Shown here: positions 38,129 through 48,055 of the stretch, piece after piece
How the letters are laid out: every line of letters begins with the position of its first letter
Position numbering within the stretch: the stretch's first letter is position 1
Source of the DNA: Methylomonas sp. LL1
GTDB lineage: Bacteria > Pseudomonadota > Gammaproteobacteria > Methylococcales > Methylomonadaceae
Length of the DNA: 64,000 bases
Direction of reading: 5' to 3'
Assembly: GCF_015711015.1 (NCBI RefSeq)
Contig: NZ_CP064653.1
Location: 62,001 to 126,000 of the forward strand
Position numbers and translations under genes: made by a program
Notes under the pieces: model-generated
Seen by the model: the letters and a program-made list of their open reading frames with translations, nothing else
Told to the model about the DNA's origin: nothing
The model's database searches: none

Positions 38129-39652
38129 ATGCTGAATGAAGCGCTGACCGGTACCTCCACCGCCATGAGCCGCCTGCTGGAACAACACCAAGCCGAACTA
38201 TCCCTGGTCGAGACCGGCCGCGTCAGACATGTCGGCCATGGCGTGGCCTTGGTGGATGGGCTGCCCGGCGTTCAGGCCCTGGAATTGGTCGAATTCGACG
38301 GCGGCCTATTCGGTTTGGCCTTCAATCTCGATCCCGAGCAAGTCGGCGTGATATTGCTCGATGCCAGTGAACGCATCAGCGCCGGTGGTCGGGTCCGGCG
38401 TACCGGCCGGGTGGCGGATGTGCCGGTGGGCAATGAATTGCTCGGACGCATCGTCAATGCGCTGGGTCAGCCGTTGGACGAAGGCGGCGATTTGACTGCG
38501 ATGCAGCGCTGGCCGATCGAACGCGAAGCGCCGGCCATTCTCGATCGCGCGCCGGTCAATCAGCCGCTGCAAACCGGCATCAAGGTAATCGACGCTACGA
38601 TACCGATTGGGCGGGGACAGCGCCAGCTGATTGTCGGTGACCGCCAGACCGGCAAGACCGCTATCGCTTTGGCGACCATCCTGAATCAGCGCGACCGCGA
38701 TGTGATTTGCATTTATTGCGCGATCGGCCAGCGTGGCGATGCGGTGGCGCGGGTGATCGAAACCCTGCGTTCGCAACAGGTCATGAGTCAAACCGTGGTG
38801 GTGGTCGCCGGTGCCGAGCAGCCGCCTGGTCTACAGTACATCACCCCATACGCCGCCACCAGCATGGCCGAATATTTCATGGAGCAGGGCCGCGACGTGC
38901 TGATCGTCTACGACGATCTGACTCATCACGCGCTGGCCTACCGGGAGCTGTCGCTGTTGCTGCGCCGTCCGCCGGGACGCGAGGCCTATCCGGGCGATAT
39001 TTTTTATATTCATTCGCGTCTATTGGAGCGTTCGACCCGGCTGGCCAAGGGCGGCTCGCTGACCGCCTTGCCCATCATCGAAATCGAAGCCGAAAACCTG
39101 GCGGCTTATATCGCCACCAATCTGATTTCCATCACCGACGGTCAGATTTATCTGTCGCCCGAGCTGTTCCATAAAGGGCTGCTGCCGGCGGTGGATGTCG
39201 GTAAATCGGTGTCGCGGGTCGGCGGCAAGGCGCAATTGCCGGCTTACCGATTGGTGGCCGGCGCACTGAAACTGTATTACGCCCAGTTCGAGGAGTTGGA
39301 AATGTTCGCCCGCTTCGGTACCCGGCTGGATCAAATAACGCGCGCCACATTGGAACGCGGCAAACGGGTGCGCGAAATCCTGAAACAACATGAGAGGGAA
39401 GCCCTGAGTCCTTGCGAACAAATTGCCGTGTTATTGGCCGTTAGCGAAGGCCTGTTCGACGCTCTGCCGCTTGACCAAATCGCGGTGGCGGAGCAAACGG
39501 TTCGCAATATGGCCATCTCGGAGTTGACCGAACTTGGTCGCCGTATTCAGCAAGGCCAGGCATTGAAGGCAGAGGATCGCGCGGCGGTTCTGACGCTGGC
39601 GCGACAGGCACTGGAGGCGGGAGGGACGGATGGAAACCGAGCAGGCCCTTAG
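38129..39652 (+). CDS. atpA: N-ATPase subunit alpha
   Basis: 507 residues. The nucleotide-binding loop is [11 protein letters not shown], with the following IYCAIGQ and [24 protein letters not shown] signatures of alpha subunits. It forms the non-catalytic part of the F1 head. Start ATG 38129; an ATG at 38165 is also possible. Ends 23 bases inside the gamma gene, so the last two genes are coupled. Confidence 0.95.
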   Translation: MLNEALTGTSTAMSRLLEQHQAELSLVETGRVRHVGHGVALVDGLPGVQALELVEFDGGLFGLAFNLDPEQVGVILLDASERISAGGRVRRTGRVADVPVGNELLGRIVNALGQPLDEGGDLTAMQRWPIEREAPAILDRAPVNQPLQTGIKVIDATIPIGRGQRQLIVGDRQTGKTAIALATILNQRDRDVICIYCAIGQRGDAVARVIETLRSQQVMSQTVVVVAGAEQPPGLQYITPYAATSMAEYFMEQGRDVLIVYDDLTHHALAYRELSLLLRRPPGREAYPGDIFYIHSRLLERSTRLAKGGSLTALPIIEIEAENLAAYIATNLISITDGQIYLSPELFHKGLLPAVDVGKSVSRVGGKAQLPAYRLVAGALKLYYAQFEELEMFARFGTRLDQITRATLERGKRVREILKQHEREALSPCEQIAVLLAVSEGLFDALPLDQIAVAEQTVRNMAISELTELGRRIQQGQALKAEDRAAVLTLARQALEAGGTDGNRAGP

Positions 39653-40493
39653 GCGACGGATCAAGACGGTCGGGGAACTGCGTGCCATCGTTCGCACCAT
39701 GAAAGCTCTGGCAGCGGTGAGTGGAAGGCAATACGAGGCGGTGTTGAAATCTCTGGGTGAATATTCCGAAACGGTCGACATGGGCTTACAGGTCGCGCTT
39801 CGGGGCGGCAATCGGCGGCCTAGCCGAAAGCGGCCGCCTGCGCGGCTGGCGGCGGTGATTTTTGGGTCGGATGTGGGATTGTGCGGCCGCTTCAACGAAG
39901 ATTTGGTCGCGTTTGCGCTCGACAAACTGAACGGTTTTCAGGTGCCGCCGGCGGGTCGCAGTATTCTGGCCGTGGGCAGCCGTATCGATGCACGCTTGAA
40001 CGAGATTGGGCAGCCGGTTGCGGAAAGCTTGCCGGCACCCGGTTCTGCCGCCGGCATTGGCGCAACGGTCAAACTGATTCTAGCCAGGCTGGACCAATGG
40101 CGGGAGCAGTCCATCGAGCGGATGGTATTGATTTATAGCCAAGCCGGCGCGCCGGAGCTGTTGCCTCTGTTGCCGGTCGATCTGGAGCGGTTCGGTCGAT
40201 TGGCTTGTGAACCCTGGCCATCCCATGTGCTGCCGAGTTTTAGTTTGGATGCCGAGCCGCTGTTGGCCGCGCTGATACGTCAGCATCTGTTTATCAGTCT
40301 GTTTCGCGCCTGTACCGAATCGCTGTCGGCCGAAAACCAGATGCGGCTACGCGCGATGCAGGCGGCGGAAAAAAATATTCAGGAGAGGCATGACGAATTA
40401 TTGGCTGAATTTCGCCATCAACGTCAGGAAACGATCGACGCCGAATTACTCGATATCGGCGCCGGTTTTGAAGCCGTCAGCGGCGAACCATGA
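39630..40493 (+). CDS. atpG: N-ATPase subunit gamma
   Basis: 287 residues. The N-terminal helix ([21 protein letters not shown]) and the C-terminal helix ([33 protein letters not shown], cited here by its ends ENQMRLRAM and EFRHQRQE) form the rotating shaft pair; the middle is the Rossmann-like part with the DVGLCGRFN segment, the usual GLCG motif. A GGGAGGG site precedes the start. It overlaps alpha by 23 bases and is the last gene of the operon. Confidence 0.93.
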   Translation: METEQALRRRIKTVGELRAIVRTMKALAAVSGRQYEAVLKSLGEYSETVDMGLQVALRGGNRRPSRKRPPARLAAVIFGSDVGLCGRFNEDLVAFALDKLNGFQVPPAGRSILAVGSRIDARLNEIGQPVAESLPAPGSAAGIGATVKLILARLDQWREQSIERMVLIYSQAGAPELLPLLPVDLERFGRLACEPWPSHVLPSFSLDAEPLLAALIRQHLFISLFRACTESLSAENQMRLRAMQAAEKNIQERHDELLAEFRHQRQETIDAELLDIGAGFEAVSGEP

Positions 40494-40553
40494 ACGGAGG
40501 CTTTTACCCGGTCGAGTTTGAGGTCGGTTGGTTCGGGCTTAGCGTAAAAGATG

Positions 40554-40579
40554 AAAAATCCCCCTTGAGTCAGGGGGAT
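40554..40579 (-). terminator. Terminator of the minus-strand small gene
   Basis: An 8-bp perfect stem (ATCCCCCT, 40558-40565, and AGGGGGAT, 40572-40579) with a 6-base loop. On the minus strand it is followed by a run of T. It lies 55 bases beyond the stop of the 86-residue gene at 40634. On the plus strand, after atpG, there is no T-tract. Confidence 0.7.
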
Positions 40580-40633
40580 GGTTGGGCATAAATTCCGAAT
40601 CCTAAAGGAAAGTTGTATTCTCAAGCGATAAAG

Positions 40634-40894
40634 TTAGGCCATTCTTTCAGGCTGGCAAGCGTGATGAGCCGGTAATGCGGAGCGTATATCCTTGAGTAGA
40701 AAGCGTTTCAATCCACGTCCCAGTCTTTGCCCGAGTAGCGACATGGCCGTGTCCTTGTTGATGAAAGCCGAAGGCTCCATGCCTTTACGGTATTTGAGCA
40801 GGGCTTTTCGTGCCGTCGAGGATAGATAGCATTCGGTGCCTTCTGGTAATGAGGTGTGTAAGTCTCTTAGAAGATGGGGGGTTATTTTATTCAT
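40634..40894 (-). CDS. Small conserved-looking protein of unknown function
   Basis: 86 residues, soluble and basic (many Lys/Arg in the middle: STARKALLKYRKGMEP, LGRGLKRFLLKDIRS). An excellent ribosome binding site (AAGGAG, then AACGTC before ATG) and a downstream minus-strand terminator make it a real gene. I do not recognise the family. It sits between the N-ATPase operon and the phospholipase D-type gene. Confidence 0.65.
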   Translation of the reverse strand: MNKITPHLLRDLHTSLPEGTECYLSSTARKALLKYRKGMEPSAFINKDTAMSLLGQRLGRGLKRFLLKDIRSALPAHHACQPERMA

Positions 40895-41148
40895 GACGTT
40901 CTCCTTATCTCTTACGAAGTGTTGAGTGGTAATTCCATCACCAAGTCAAGGTCGATTTCCGGACCTGTTATTTAAAAAAAATAACGCTATCAACTTAACA
41001 ATTTGGCAATAAAAATCAAGCATAATTTTGCTGGTTTTCTTGATGCGGTGGATTGACATAAGCCCGGTTTTTTGCTTGGTAACTCCAATTCTGAATCCGG
41101 ACGGTATTTGGTGCATAATTCCGAATCTGTTTCATTCCGGACAACGAT

Positions 41149-42741
41149 ATGCAAGTAGCAGAACATTATGCAAAACCCGTGTTTGGCAAACTGGGCGGCT
41201 TTTTTCAGCGCGTCAACGATTTCAAGGACACCTTTAGTCTACGTTGGGGCAGGATAGAGTTTGATATGTTTCATGGCATGTCGGCCAACTTGAAGGTGAT
41301 TTTGAAGATTTACCGCGATGCGGTTTGCGAAACCTTTATCGTCGATACCGACGCCTTCGATATTCAATGGGACAGGCATAAACGGGCGACTCGCGATTTT
41401 TTCATTCATCCGTACTCGACCCATTTCGGCAAGATCAATTGCATCAAGTTTTCGTTCATCGTGCATCTGGGCGAGCATTCGATAGCGTCGCGGAACGAAT
41501 ATATTTTCATGGACTGGTATCAACTGCAGGATGGTCATCATCAGCAGCGTACCATTACCGATGAGCATGCCACCGCCAATCACCATCGTACCTATGAGCT
41601 GAATTCCGGCGAGTTGCAAGCCGATGTCGATTGGTATAACCACCATTTTCATTCGCTGAATCTGATTCCCAAATTCACCAAGGGTCAGCAATATCACCCG
41701 TATCACCCGAAACGCTTCATTCACGACCATATCGACAAGGTCATCATCAGCAAACGCGATAATCCGAATCGGCTGTGTACCATCAAGGTCAGCGTCGACT
41801 GCATAGACGACAATGATTTCGTCAATCATTTGATACACGCCAGCCATCAAGGCGTCTGGGTGCAATGCGTGGTCGACTGGCGCAAGATGACCATGACCAA
41901 TAGCCACACCTATGTCAATCTGAAACGCTCAGGCATAGAACTGATCGGCGTGTTCTGTACTCCCAAGCATCATTTGATCGAAGTCGAGCCGGATATGCAT
42001 ACCAAATTCATCATCTTTAATGATGAAGATTGCATCATCGGTTCATTCAACATCACCTTCGACCGTTGGTGGGCCAATTGGGAATCCGGCATGACCTTTC
42101 ATTCGAAGGGCGTTTGCCGCTTACTGGATAATATTTTCCAGAGCCAGCGCGGCGGCGTGATCCAAAAATACGGTATCGACCCGTTGAGTCCGTTCAATTT
42201 GCTGTATACCTTCGGCCGGCACACCATGGCCAATGGGCAGGTTTATCGGCCGCACCATGCCATTCTGGCCGAAATTCACCGGGCGCGGCATTCGATCAAG
42301 ATTTGTCTGTTTTTAATCGGCGATTTGCTCGGCGATCATCATGACAGCGTGGTGAGCGCCCTAATTCAAGCCAAGGAGCGGGGCGTTGATGTGCAAATGC
42401 TGTTCAATGGCCACCTGGCCCGGCAGGGGCGGATCGGGGTTGAGCGGCCGATGCACGAGGAGTTGAACCGGCCCTTGCTGCCGGCGGTACAGCGCTTGAA
42501 GTGGGCTGGGATACGAGTAGGCCTGGTGTATGGGCAGGATGATCTACCTGTGCCGTATTCGCCCATCCATTCCAAGTATTGCGTGATCGACGATTACATC
42601 GTTATCGAAGGCAGCTTCAACTGGTATAACACCTCGGTGTTTTCCCACGATCTGATTGTGGTGGCCGCCAACCACGATGTGGCTAAACCTTATTTGTATG
42701 AGTTTGACCAGATTCAGCGCTTGTTCAGGGTTTTTTATTGA
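41149..42741 (+). CDS. Phospholipase D-family protein with two HKD motifs
   Basis: 530 residues without signal or membrane helix. Two PLD half-sites: HTKFIIFN, followed by GSFN (around residue 284), and HSKYCVID followed by GSFNW (around residue 475). The first has Asn at the position of the usual Asp of HxKxxxxD, with an Asp next to it; the second is canonical. PLD enzymes cleave phosphodiester bonds in lipids or nucleic acids through a covalent histidine intermediate. The first 270 residues are a separate domain with many histidines that I cannot name. The last 18 codons are duplicated about 7.2 kb downstream. Confidence 0.85.
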   Translation: MQVAEHYAKPVFGKLGGFFQRVNDFKDTFSLRWGRIEFDMFHGMSANLKVILKIYRDAVCETFIVDTDAFDIQWDRHKRATRDFFIHPYSTHFGKINCIKFSFIVHLGEHSIASRNEYIFMDWYQLQDGHHQQRTITDEHATANHHRTYELNSGELQADVDWYNHHFHSLNLIPKFTKGQQYHPYHPKRFIHDHIDKVIISKRDNPNRLCTIKVSVDCIDDNDFVNHLIHASHQGVWVQCVVDWRKMTMTNSHTYVNLKRSGIELIGVFCTPKHHLIEVEPDMHTKFIIFNDEDCIIGSFNITFDRWWANWESGMTFHSKGVCRLLDNIFQSQRGGVIQKYGIDPLSPFNLLYTFGRHTMANGQVYRPHHAILAEIHRARHSIKICLFLIGDLLGDHHDSVVSALIQAKERGVDVQMLFNGHLARQGRIGVERPMHEELNRPLLPAVQRLKWAGIRVGLVYGQDDLPVPYSPIHSKYCVIDDYIVIEGSFNWYNTSVFSHDLIVVAANHDVAKPYLYEFDQIQRLFRVFY

Positions 42742-42744
42742 ATC
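42681..42744 (+). repeat. Direct repeat, left copy (3' end of the PLD gene)
   Basis: 42688-42744 is identical over 57 bases to 49884-49940; with one mismatch the match reaches back to 42681. It covers the last codons of the PLD gene and its stop. Between the two copies lies the Rhs toxin-immunity block. This is the pattern left by insertion at, or recombination with, the 3' end of a gene. Confidence 0.92.
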
Positions 42745-43019
42745 CGGAGTTGTGCCAGTATCAAATCTCATAATAGCGAAATGAAACCTAACAATTTATG
42801 AAGTGACTAACTGACTGGTTTTGTGGAGCAAAATCCGTATATGCCGCTGTCGACCTCAAGCGACATTCGCTCCGGTTTTGCCAATGGTCGCAAATTGATA
42901 ATAAGCCGATGTTGGGTTTGCAGAAGGCTGGGTTGAATAATAATGAACCTCAGCTTTGAAGCCGATAAGTTTCAACAAGCATTTTGAATGCGAAGGAGTT
43001 GGGTTATTTCAAAGCAGTC

Positions 43020-43046
43020 GCTGGGTTTCACGTTGCTCTACCCAGC
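43020..43046. repeat. Short palindromic element
   Basis: GCTGGGT and ACCCAGC form a 7-bp stem around 13 bases (TTCACGTTGCTCT). The form, a TGGGTTTC...CTCTACCCA palindrome, resembles short interspersed hairpin repeats common between genes of gammaproteobacteria. No second copy was seen in this window, so the family is inferred from its look. Confidence 0.45.
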
Positions 43047-43171
43047 CTTGTTCGTAGCGATTACGACAGAGACTGATCATGGGATTGATGCCTTTTTTGC
43101 CCATTTTAGCATCCACGAGCAGCGCACCCTTCCACTTCCGCTTCCTTTTTGCCGGATGTTGGAGCAGAGTT

Positions 43172-43423
43172 GCCAATAACTGTGCTGGTGACATCGCTGC
43201 TGGTGCTGGAACCATATCCAGCAACCCTGGGAAAATCACCGGCGTCGTTAGATAACTCCCCAGTGCTGCAGGGCAAATAGCTATCACGGACAGGAACCTA
43301 TCCGGCGATTCCAGGCGATACCCCAATGCTGTTGGGAATGCCACCAAAAGTATTAGGTATTCTCCCAGAAGCGCTAGGGACAAATCTACAGGTGATGGAT
43401 AAGGCCCTGAAGCCGCTAGGAAT
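43172..43423 (-). repeat. Decayed 21-bp tandem repeat, heptapeptide type
   Basis: Twelve units of exactly 21 bases follow each other with no shift in register. Read on the minus strand each gives a heptapeptide of the type [ILVF]-[PS]-[SN]-x-x-G-x: for example IPSGFRA, VPSASGR, IPNTFGG, IPNSIGV, SPGIAG-stop, VPVRDSY, LPCSTGE, LSNDAGD, FPRVAGY. One unit has an in-frame stop (near 43298). After the repeat the frame ends in a short tail with a stop near 43108. It looks like the remains of a heptapeptide-repeat gene or a repeat that multiplies by slippage. Confidence 0.7.
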
Positions 43424-43521
43424 GTAAAAAATAGGCTGGGAACAGATTATTTGAAAAACCAGATATATTCCGGTAGAGTTTTTGATCAAACATACGGCCT
43501 TAGAATAGGAAATTTAGAAAT

Positions 43522-46500
43522 ATGAAAGGAATCAATTTCAACACAAAGCTAGCCAATAGAGTTTCAACGAATTGTTCTCAACGCGATGGGTTCTGGATAG
43601 AGTTTGGGCGTTTCGAGTTATCAAAAGCATATATTGGCGATTTTTTGCGGCTAACAAAGAAAATCTTCATTTTATATTTATTGTTGATTTCGACTGCTTC
43701 ATTTGCAACTAATAAGTTCTATTTTTTTTATCCAAATCAATCCGCTGCCTATGCTGCTTGGTTTGCATGCGTAGGCTGTCCAGGCGATTCTCAATCGGGT
43801 TCGGTTAACGGCGGGGGGACTAGTTCAAAATGTATTCCACAGAATACCTTAAAAAGAAATATCAAAGTTGGCGCATATCCTTGGCCTACTAAAGGTCCAG
43901 ATGGCTCGGCGAGCTGGACTGTGGAGTGGTTAACTTGTGATACCGGTTATGCTACTTGCCCCGCAAACCAAACCAGAGTATTCCCATCCGGCAATTGTTC
44001 CATTATTAAAGAGGAAAAAAAGAATAAGGGACAGCCGAATTGTAATGAAACGGAAGGGAATCCAATTAATGCCGGAATGGGAACAAAATTTCAAGCCGAA
44101 ATCGATTACCAAGGCTCGAGCCAATTCCCATTAGTTTTCGAACGGTTCTATAACAGTTCATTAGTTGCGGTGAATAGCGCTGTCGGAAAAAACTGGCGAC
44201 ATAATTTTGCAAACTCGATTAAAGTTAATACCGAAACCGAGATACAGATAAGCCGGGCTGACGGTAAGGAATATACATTCAGGCGGGTTGGAAATAGCTG
44301 GCTGCCGGATGCCGATGTCATTGACAGTCTCACGGAATTGACTGATTCAGGTGGTATGCGAATGGGTTGGCGCTATTCGGCTGAAAATGATGTCGTAGAA
44401 ACTTACGACGCGAGCGGAAGATTACTTAATATCAGCAATCGATTAGGCCTTGGTCAAGACCTGATTTACAGTAATGCCTCAACACCTACATCGATAGCGC
44501 CTTATGCGGGTCTATTGATACAGGTTACAGACCATTTCGGCCGAAATCTTAGTTTTACCTATAACAGCTCCGCTCAGATTGTTTTTGTCACCCTTCCCGA
44601 TAGAAATATGACGAAATATGCTTACGATACTAAGGGCAATCTGACTACGGTTACTTATCCCGACGAAACGCCAAGCATAGTCACGGATAATCCTAAGAAA
44701 ACCTACGTGTATGGTGAGCTAAATAATACCGGTTATACTGGTCAACCCAATGCCCTGACCGGCATCATCGATGAAAACGGCGTGCGTTACGCCAGTTATC
44801 GATACGATGCGCAAGGTAAGGCGATTTCGACCGAACATGCCGGCGGTGTGGAGAAATATAGCCTTAACTATGCCCAGGACGGTAGCAATACCGTCATTAC
44901 CGATCCCTTAGGCACAATCAGGACGACTCGATTCACCACCGTGTTAGGGGTTGTAAAAGCCACGGGCTCGGATCAACCGGCCGGTGCCGGCTGCGCCGCC
45001 TCGGCCAGTAACCTCGGCTACGACACTAACGGCAACATCGCCAGCCGCACCGACTTCAACGGTAACCTGAGTTGCCATGCCTATGACTTGAACCGCAATC
45101 TGGAAACCGTTCGCGTCGAAGGCTTGCCCGTCGTTGCCGGCTGTCCTGCTGATCTGGCGGCGTACACGCCACTCGCCGGCAGCAGCATTCGTAAAGTCAG
45201 CACCCAATGGCATGTCAATTACCGCTTGCCGTCGCAAATCGATCAAGCCGGGCAACGCATCCACTTTGATTACGATGCCGCCGGCAACCTGCTGCAAAAA
45301 ACCGTCACCGACACCGCAACCCAGCAAAGTAGGACTTGGAACTACACCTACAATAACCTAGGCCAAATCCTCACCGCCGACGGCCCGCGCACCGACGTCA
45401 ACGACATCACCACTAACACCTATTACGCCGACAGCAGCGCCAGCCACAAACCCGGCGACCTTTGGACCGTCACCAATGCCCTGGGCCACGTCACTACCTT
45501 TACCGCTTACGACGCCAACGGCCATTTGCTGAGCCTGACCGATCCCAATGGCTTGGTCGTCAGCTTTGCCTACGACCCGCGCGGTCGACTGACGCAAAAA
45601 ACCGTCGACGGCAACGCCACCCTTTATACCTACGACAGAGCCGGCAACCTGACCCAAGTCACTCAGCCCTCCGGCGTTTATTACCGTTATACCTATGATG
45701 CTGCCCACCGCCTGACCGACATCACCGATGCACTGGGCGGTAAAATCCATTACACCCTGGATGCGATGGGCAACCGGACTAAGGAAGAAATCTTGGATGC
45801 CGCCGGCACGGTCGTCAAAACCCACAGCCGGGTTTACGATGCCCTGTCGCGACTGGCTCAGGACATCGGCGCCTACAATCAGACCACACAATACCAATAC
45901 GACCCCAACGGCAATCTGACTAAAATCACCGATGCTAATGGTCATGCCACCCAGCAGCAATATGACAGTTTGGACCGCTTGATTCGCAGCACCGACGCCC
46001 TCAATGGCCAAACCGACTACGTGTACAACGCCCTGGACCGCCTCACCCAAGTCACCGACGCCAACAACCACAGTACGCTCTATAGCTTCAACGGCTTGGG
46101 CGATCTGACTCAACTCGACAGTCCCAATACCGGCACCAGCCAATATAGCTACGACAGCGCCGGCAACATGTCGCAAAAAACCGATGCCGGCAACATCACG
46201 GCCAATTACAGCTACGATGTCTTGAACCGCCTGCTCGGTATTGATTATCCGGGCACGGAAGCGGACGTCGTCAATAGTTACGATGGAACCGTCCAAGGCT
46301 GGGCCGGCCAAAAAGGCTACCTGTCTAGCGCTCGCCGAGGGAGTATTGAAACCAAGCAACAATTCGATTTGCGAGGCAATCTGACAAATAACACTGTTTA
46401 CTACGCCAGCCAGAGTACCTTCACCGCGACTGGATACACTTACAACGCCGATGGACAACCGATCGGAACTCAAGTGACAGGTACGTTCTCTCCGACCGTG

Positions 46501-48012
46501 AGCACCATCCAAAATCTTTACGACGCAACAGGTCAAGTACGTAGAGTACAAGTCGTTGAAAGCGGCACGAACGGCACTGCTACCCATATTTTGGCCGACA
46601 ACGTCGTCCATTTGCCGTTCGGTCCGATCAAAAGTCTGGATTACGGCAATGGCTTGAGCATAAACCGAAATTACAACGAGGATTACCGCCTGAACGCCGA
46701 AACGGCCGGCAGTGTTTTTATGCAGCGCTACACATACGATGCCGTAGGTAATATCGCCACACAAAGCGACGACACTGGCACGGTCAAAGAGGAAGCCTAT
46801 ACCTATGATGAACTAGATCGATTGGTTACCACGCTGGGCACCCATTTGACTTACCAATCTCGAGGCTATGGCTACGACCCCGTCGGTAACCGTAGCACGT
46901 TGGATGTGGACACCGTTCATACCGGCTACCAATACGACCTCGTCAGTCAAAGACTCGGCAGCGTCAACCGCAATGGTAGTGTGACAACCTATGCGACGAA
47001 CCCGCAAGGGCATATTAGCCAAATCGGCGCCCGAACCAACAACTATGCGCCCGACCAGCGACTGTCATCCGTCACCCAAGGCGGCGTACAGAAAGGCCGT
47101 TACGACTACGATGCCTTCGGCCGGCGGATTCGAAAAGTGGCACTGCTGGACATGGATATGATGAGTTACGACAGCGAGGGCCGGCTACTGGTCGAATGGG
47201 GCTGGCTGGCCAGCTTGCCGGACTATAGCGTCATCCAGTATGCCTACCTGGATGGCCAGCCCCTGGCGCGCATCGACGACACCTTAAGCGGCACAAGCGA
47301 CATCCGTTACTATCACAACAACCACCTGGGTGCGCCGCTGAAAGTCAGCGACCAACAAGGCCAAACGGTCTGGAGCGCCGACTACGATCCTTTCGGCCAA
47401 ACCACCATCACCCTGGCCGGTATCACCCAAAACCTGCGCCTGCCCGGCCAATATTTCGACGCCGAAACTGGTTGGCATTACAATATGCAGCGATATTACG
47501 ATCCGGGTACAGGACGGTATTTGCAGAGCGACCCGATTGGGTTGGCGGGGGGCATTAATACTTACACCTATGTGCGAAACAATCCCTTACGTTATATCGA
47601 TCCATTGGGATTAACGTTAGAAGATATTTACGTAGCCAGACAATTAGCAGTTGAAACTCAACCCGATCTAAAGTTTCCTGATTACTATCCAATAAAAGAT
47701 TTGGAAAGCATTTATCATGACCCTACTATTGTTGCGGCAACTACACGTGGTGCCCTCGACACTTGGCTTGATGACCGGTATCTTGCTGATCTCAATGATG
47801 TGGAAGCTGGTAAGCTACTTGATACAATCATTCATGAGGCTATTCATTCAAAACTAGATCCAAAGGATCCACGCCAAGAAGATAATAATGGAAAAGGCTA
47901 TCCTTATGACCAGGCAAGGAACCGGGCAACTCAACGGTTAATCAATGAATTTAATAGACGTAGAAAACCACCACGTTGCGATAAAAATTCTATGTGCTGT
48001 GGGCAACCATAG
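43522..48012 (+). CDS. Secreted Rhs/YD-repeat protein with metallopeptidase-like tip
   Basis: 1496 residues. A signal-like segment (LTKKIFILYLLLISTASFAT) starts at residue 44, after a 43-residue extension. A TTG at 43645 two codons before it would give a clean Sec signal, so the annotated ATG is doubtful. Order: cysteine-rich part (60-170), DUF6531-type segment (around 180-255), many YD repeats (GRLTQKTVDG, YTYDRAGNL and similar) and the Rhs core end (YYHNNHLGAPLKV to IDPLGL, ending at residue 1364). The last 132 residues are a variable tip with IIHEAIHS: His1438, Glu1439 and His1442 form an HExxH zinc motif. There is no PAAR or VgrG part, so Sec export rather than type VI delivery is likely. 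The tip DNA is AT-richer than the core. I infer a contact toxin with a peptidase tip. Confidence 0.88.
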   Translation: MKGINFNTKLANRVSTNCSQRDGFWIEFGRFELSKAYIGDFLRLTKKIFILYLLLISTASFATNKFYFFYPNQSAAYAAWFACVGCPGDSQSGSVNGGGTSSKCIPQNTLKRNIKVGAYPWPTKGPDGSASWTVEWLTCDTGYATCPANQTRVFPSGNCSIIKEEKKNKGQPNCNETEGNPINAGMGTKFQAEIDYQGSSQFPLVFERFYNSSLVAVNSAVGKNWRHNFANSIKVNTETEIQISRADGKEYTFRRVGNSWLPDADVIDSLTELTDSGGMRMGWRYSAENDVVETYDASGRLLNISNRLGLGQDLIYSNASTPTSIAPYAGLLIQVTDHFGRNLSFTYNSSAQIVFVTLPDRNMTKYAYDTKGNLTTVTYPDETPSIVTDNPKKTYVYGELNNTGYTGQPNALTGIIDENGVRYASYRYDAQGKAISTEHAGGVEKYSLNYAQDGSNTVITDPLGTIRTTRFTTVLGVVKATGSDQPAGAGCAASASNLGYDTNGNIASRTDFNGNLSCHAYDLNRNLETVRVEGLPVVAGCPADLAAYTPLAGSSIRKVSTQWHVNYRLPSQIDQAGQRIHFDYDAAGNLLQKTVTDTATQQSRTWNYTYNNLGQILTADGPRTDVNDITTNTYYADSSASHKPGDLWTVTNALGHVTTFTAYDANGHLLSLTDPNGLVVSFAYDPRGRLTQKTVDGNATLYTYDRAGNLTQVTQPSGVYYRYTYDAAHRLTDITDALGGKIHYTLDAMGNRTKEEILDAAGTVVKTHSRVYDALSRLAQDIGAYNQTTQYQYDPNGNLTKITDANGHATQQQYDSLDRLIRSTDALNGQTDYVYNALDRLTQVTDANNHSTLYSFNGLGDLTQLDSPNTGTSQYSYDSAGNMSQKTDAGNITANYSYDVLNRLLGIDYPGTEADVVNSYDGTVQGWAGQKGYLSSARRGSIETKQQFDLRGNLTNNTVYYASQSTFTATGYTYNADGQPIGTQVTGTFSPTVSTIQNLYDATGQVRRVQVVESGTNGTATHILADNVVHLPFGPIKSLDYGNGLSINRNYNEDYRLNAETAGSVFMQRYTYDAVGNIATQSDDTGTVKEEAYTYDELDRLVTTLGTHLTYQSRGYGYDPVGNRSTLDVDTVHTGYQYDLVSQRLGSVNRNGSVTTYATNPQGHISQIGARTNNYAPDQRLSSVTQGGVQKGRYDYDAFGRRIRKVALLDMDMMSYDSEGRLLVEWGWLASLPDYSVIQYAYLDGQPLARIDDTLSGTSDIRYYHNNHLGAPLKVSDQQGQTVWSADYDPFGQTTITLAGITQNLRLPGQYFDAETGWHYNMQRYYDPGTGRYLQSDPIGLAGGINTYTYVRNNPLRYIDPLGLTLEDIYVARQLAVETQPDLKFPDYYPIKDLESIYHDPTIVAATTRGALDTWLDDRYLADLNDVEAGKLLDTIIHEAIHSKLDPKDPRQEDNNGKGYPYDQARNRATQRLINEFNRRRKPPRCDKNSMCCGQP

Positions 48013-48055
48013 CTTGATTTTCATTTAAGAACTATTTTTGGAATGCTTTTAAAAT

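Larger units (their letters stand above)
42745..43521. other. Left flank of the Rhs block, no intact gene
   Basis: About 780 bases from the PLD stop to the Rhs start. It contains a short hairpin element (43020-43046) and a decayed 21-bp tandem repeat (43172-43423). Minus-strand open frames at 43009-43383 and 43298-43489 mostly follow these repeats and are not convincing genes. Confidence 0.5.

Noticed and set aside
43009-43383. 124-codon minus-strand frame that might be a transposase remnant
   Set aside because: Most of it is the 21-bp repeat read in a second frame and the palindrome; no DDE or HTH motif is visible.
43172-43423. Possible CRISPR array
   Set aside because: Units are 21 bases, directly adjacent and without constant repeat plus variable spacer structure; no cas gene is near.
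45358-46764. 468-codon open frame opposite the Rhs core
   Set aside because: Its repetitive valine/glycine-rich protein is the mirror of the YD repeats on the other strand.
43522-48012. Type VI-delivered Rhs effector
   Set aside because: No PAAR, VgrG or adaptor gene is near, and the protein has a Sec-type signal instead.
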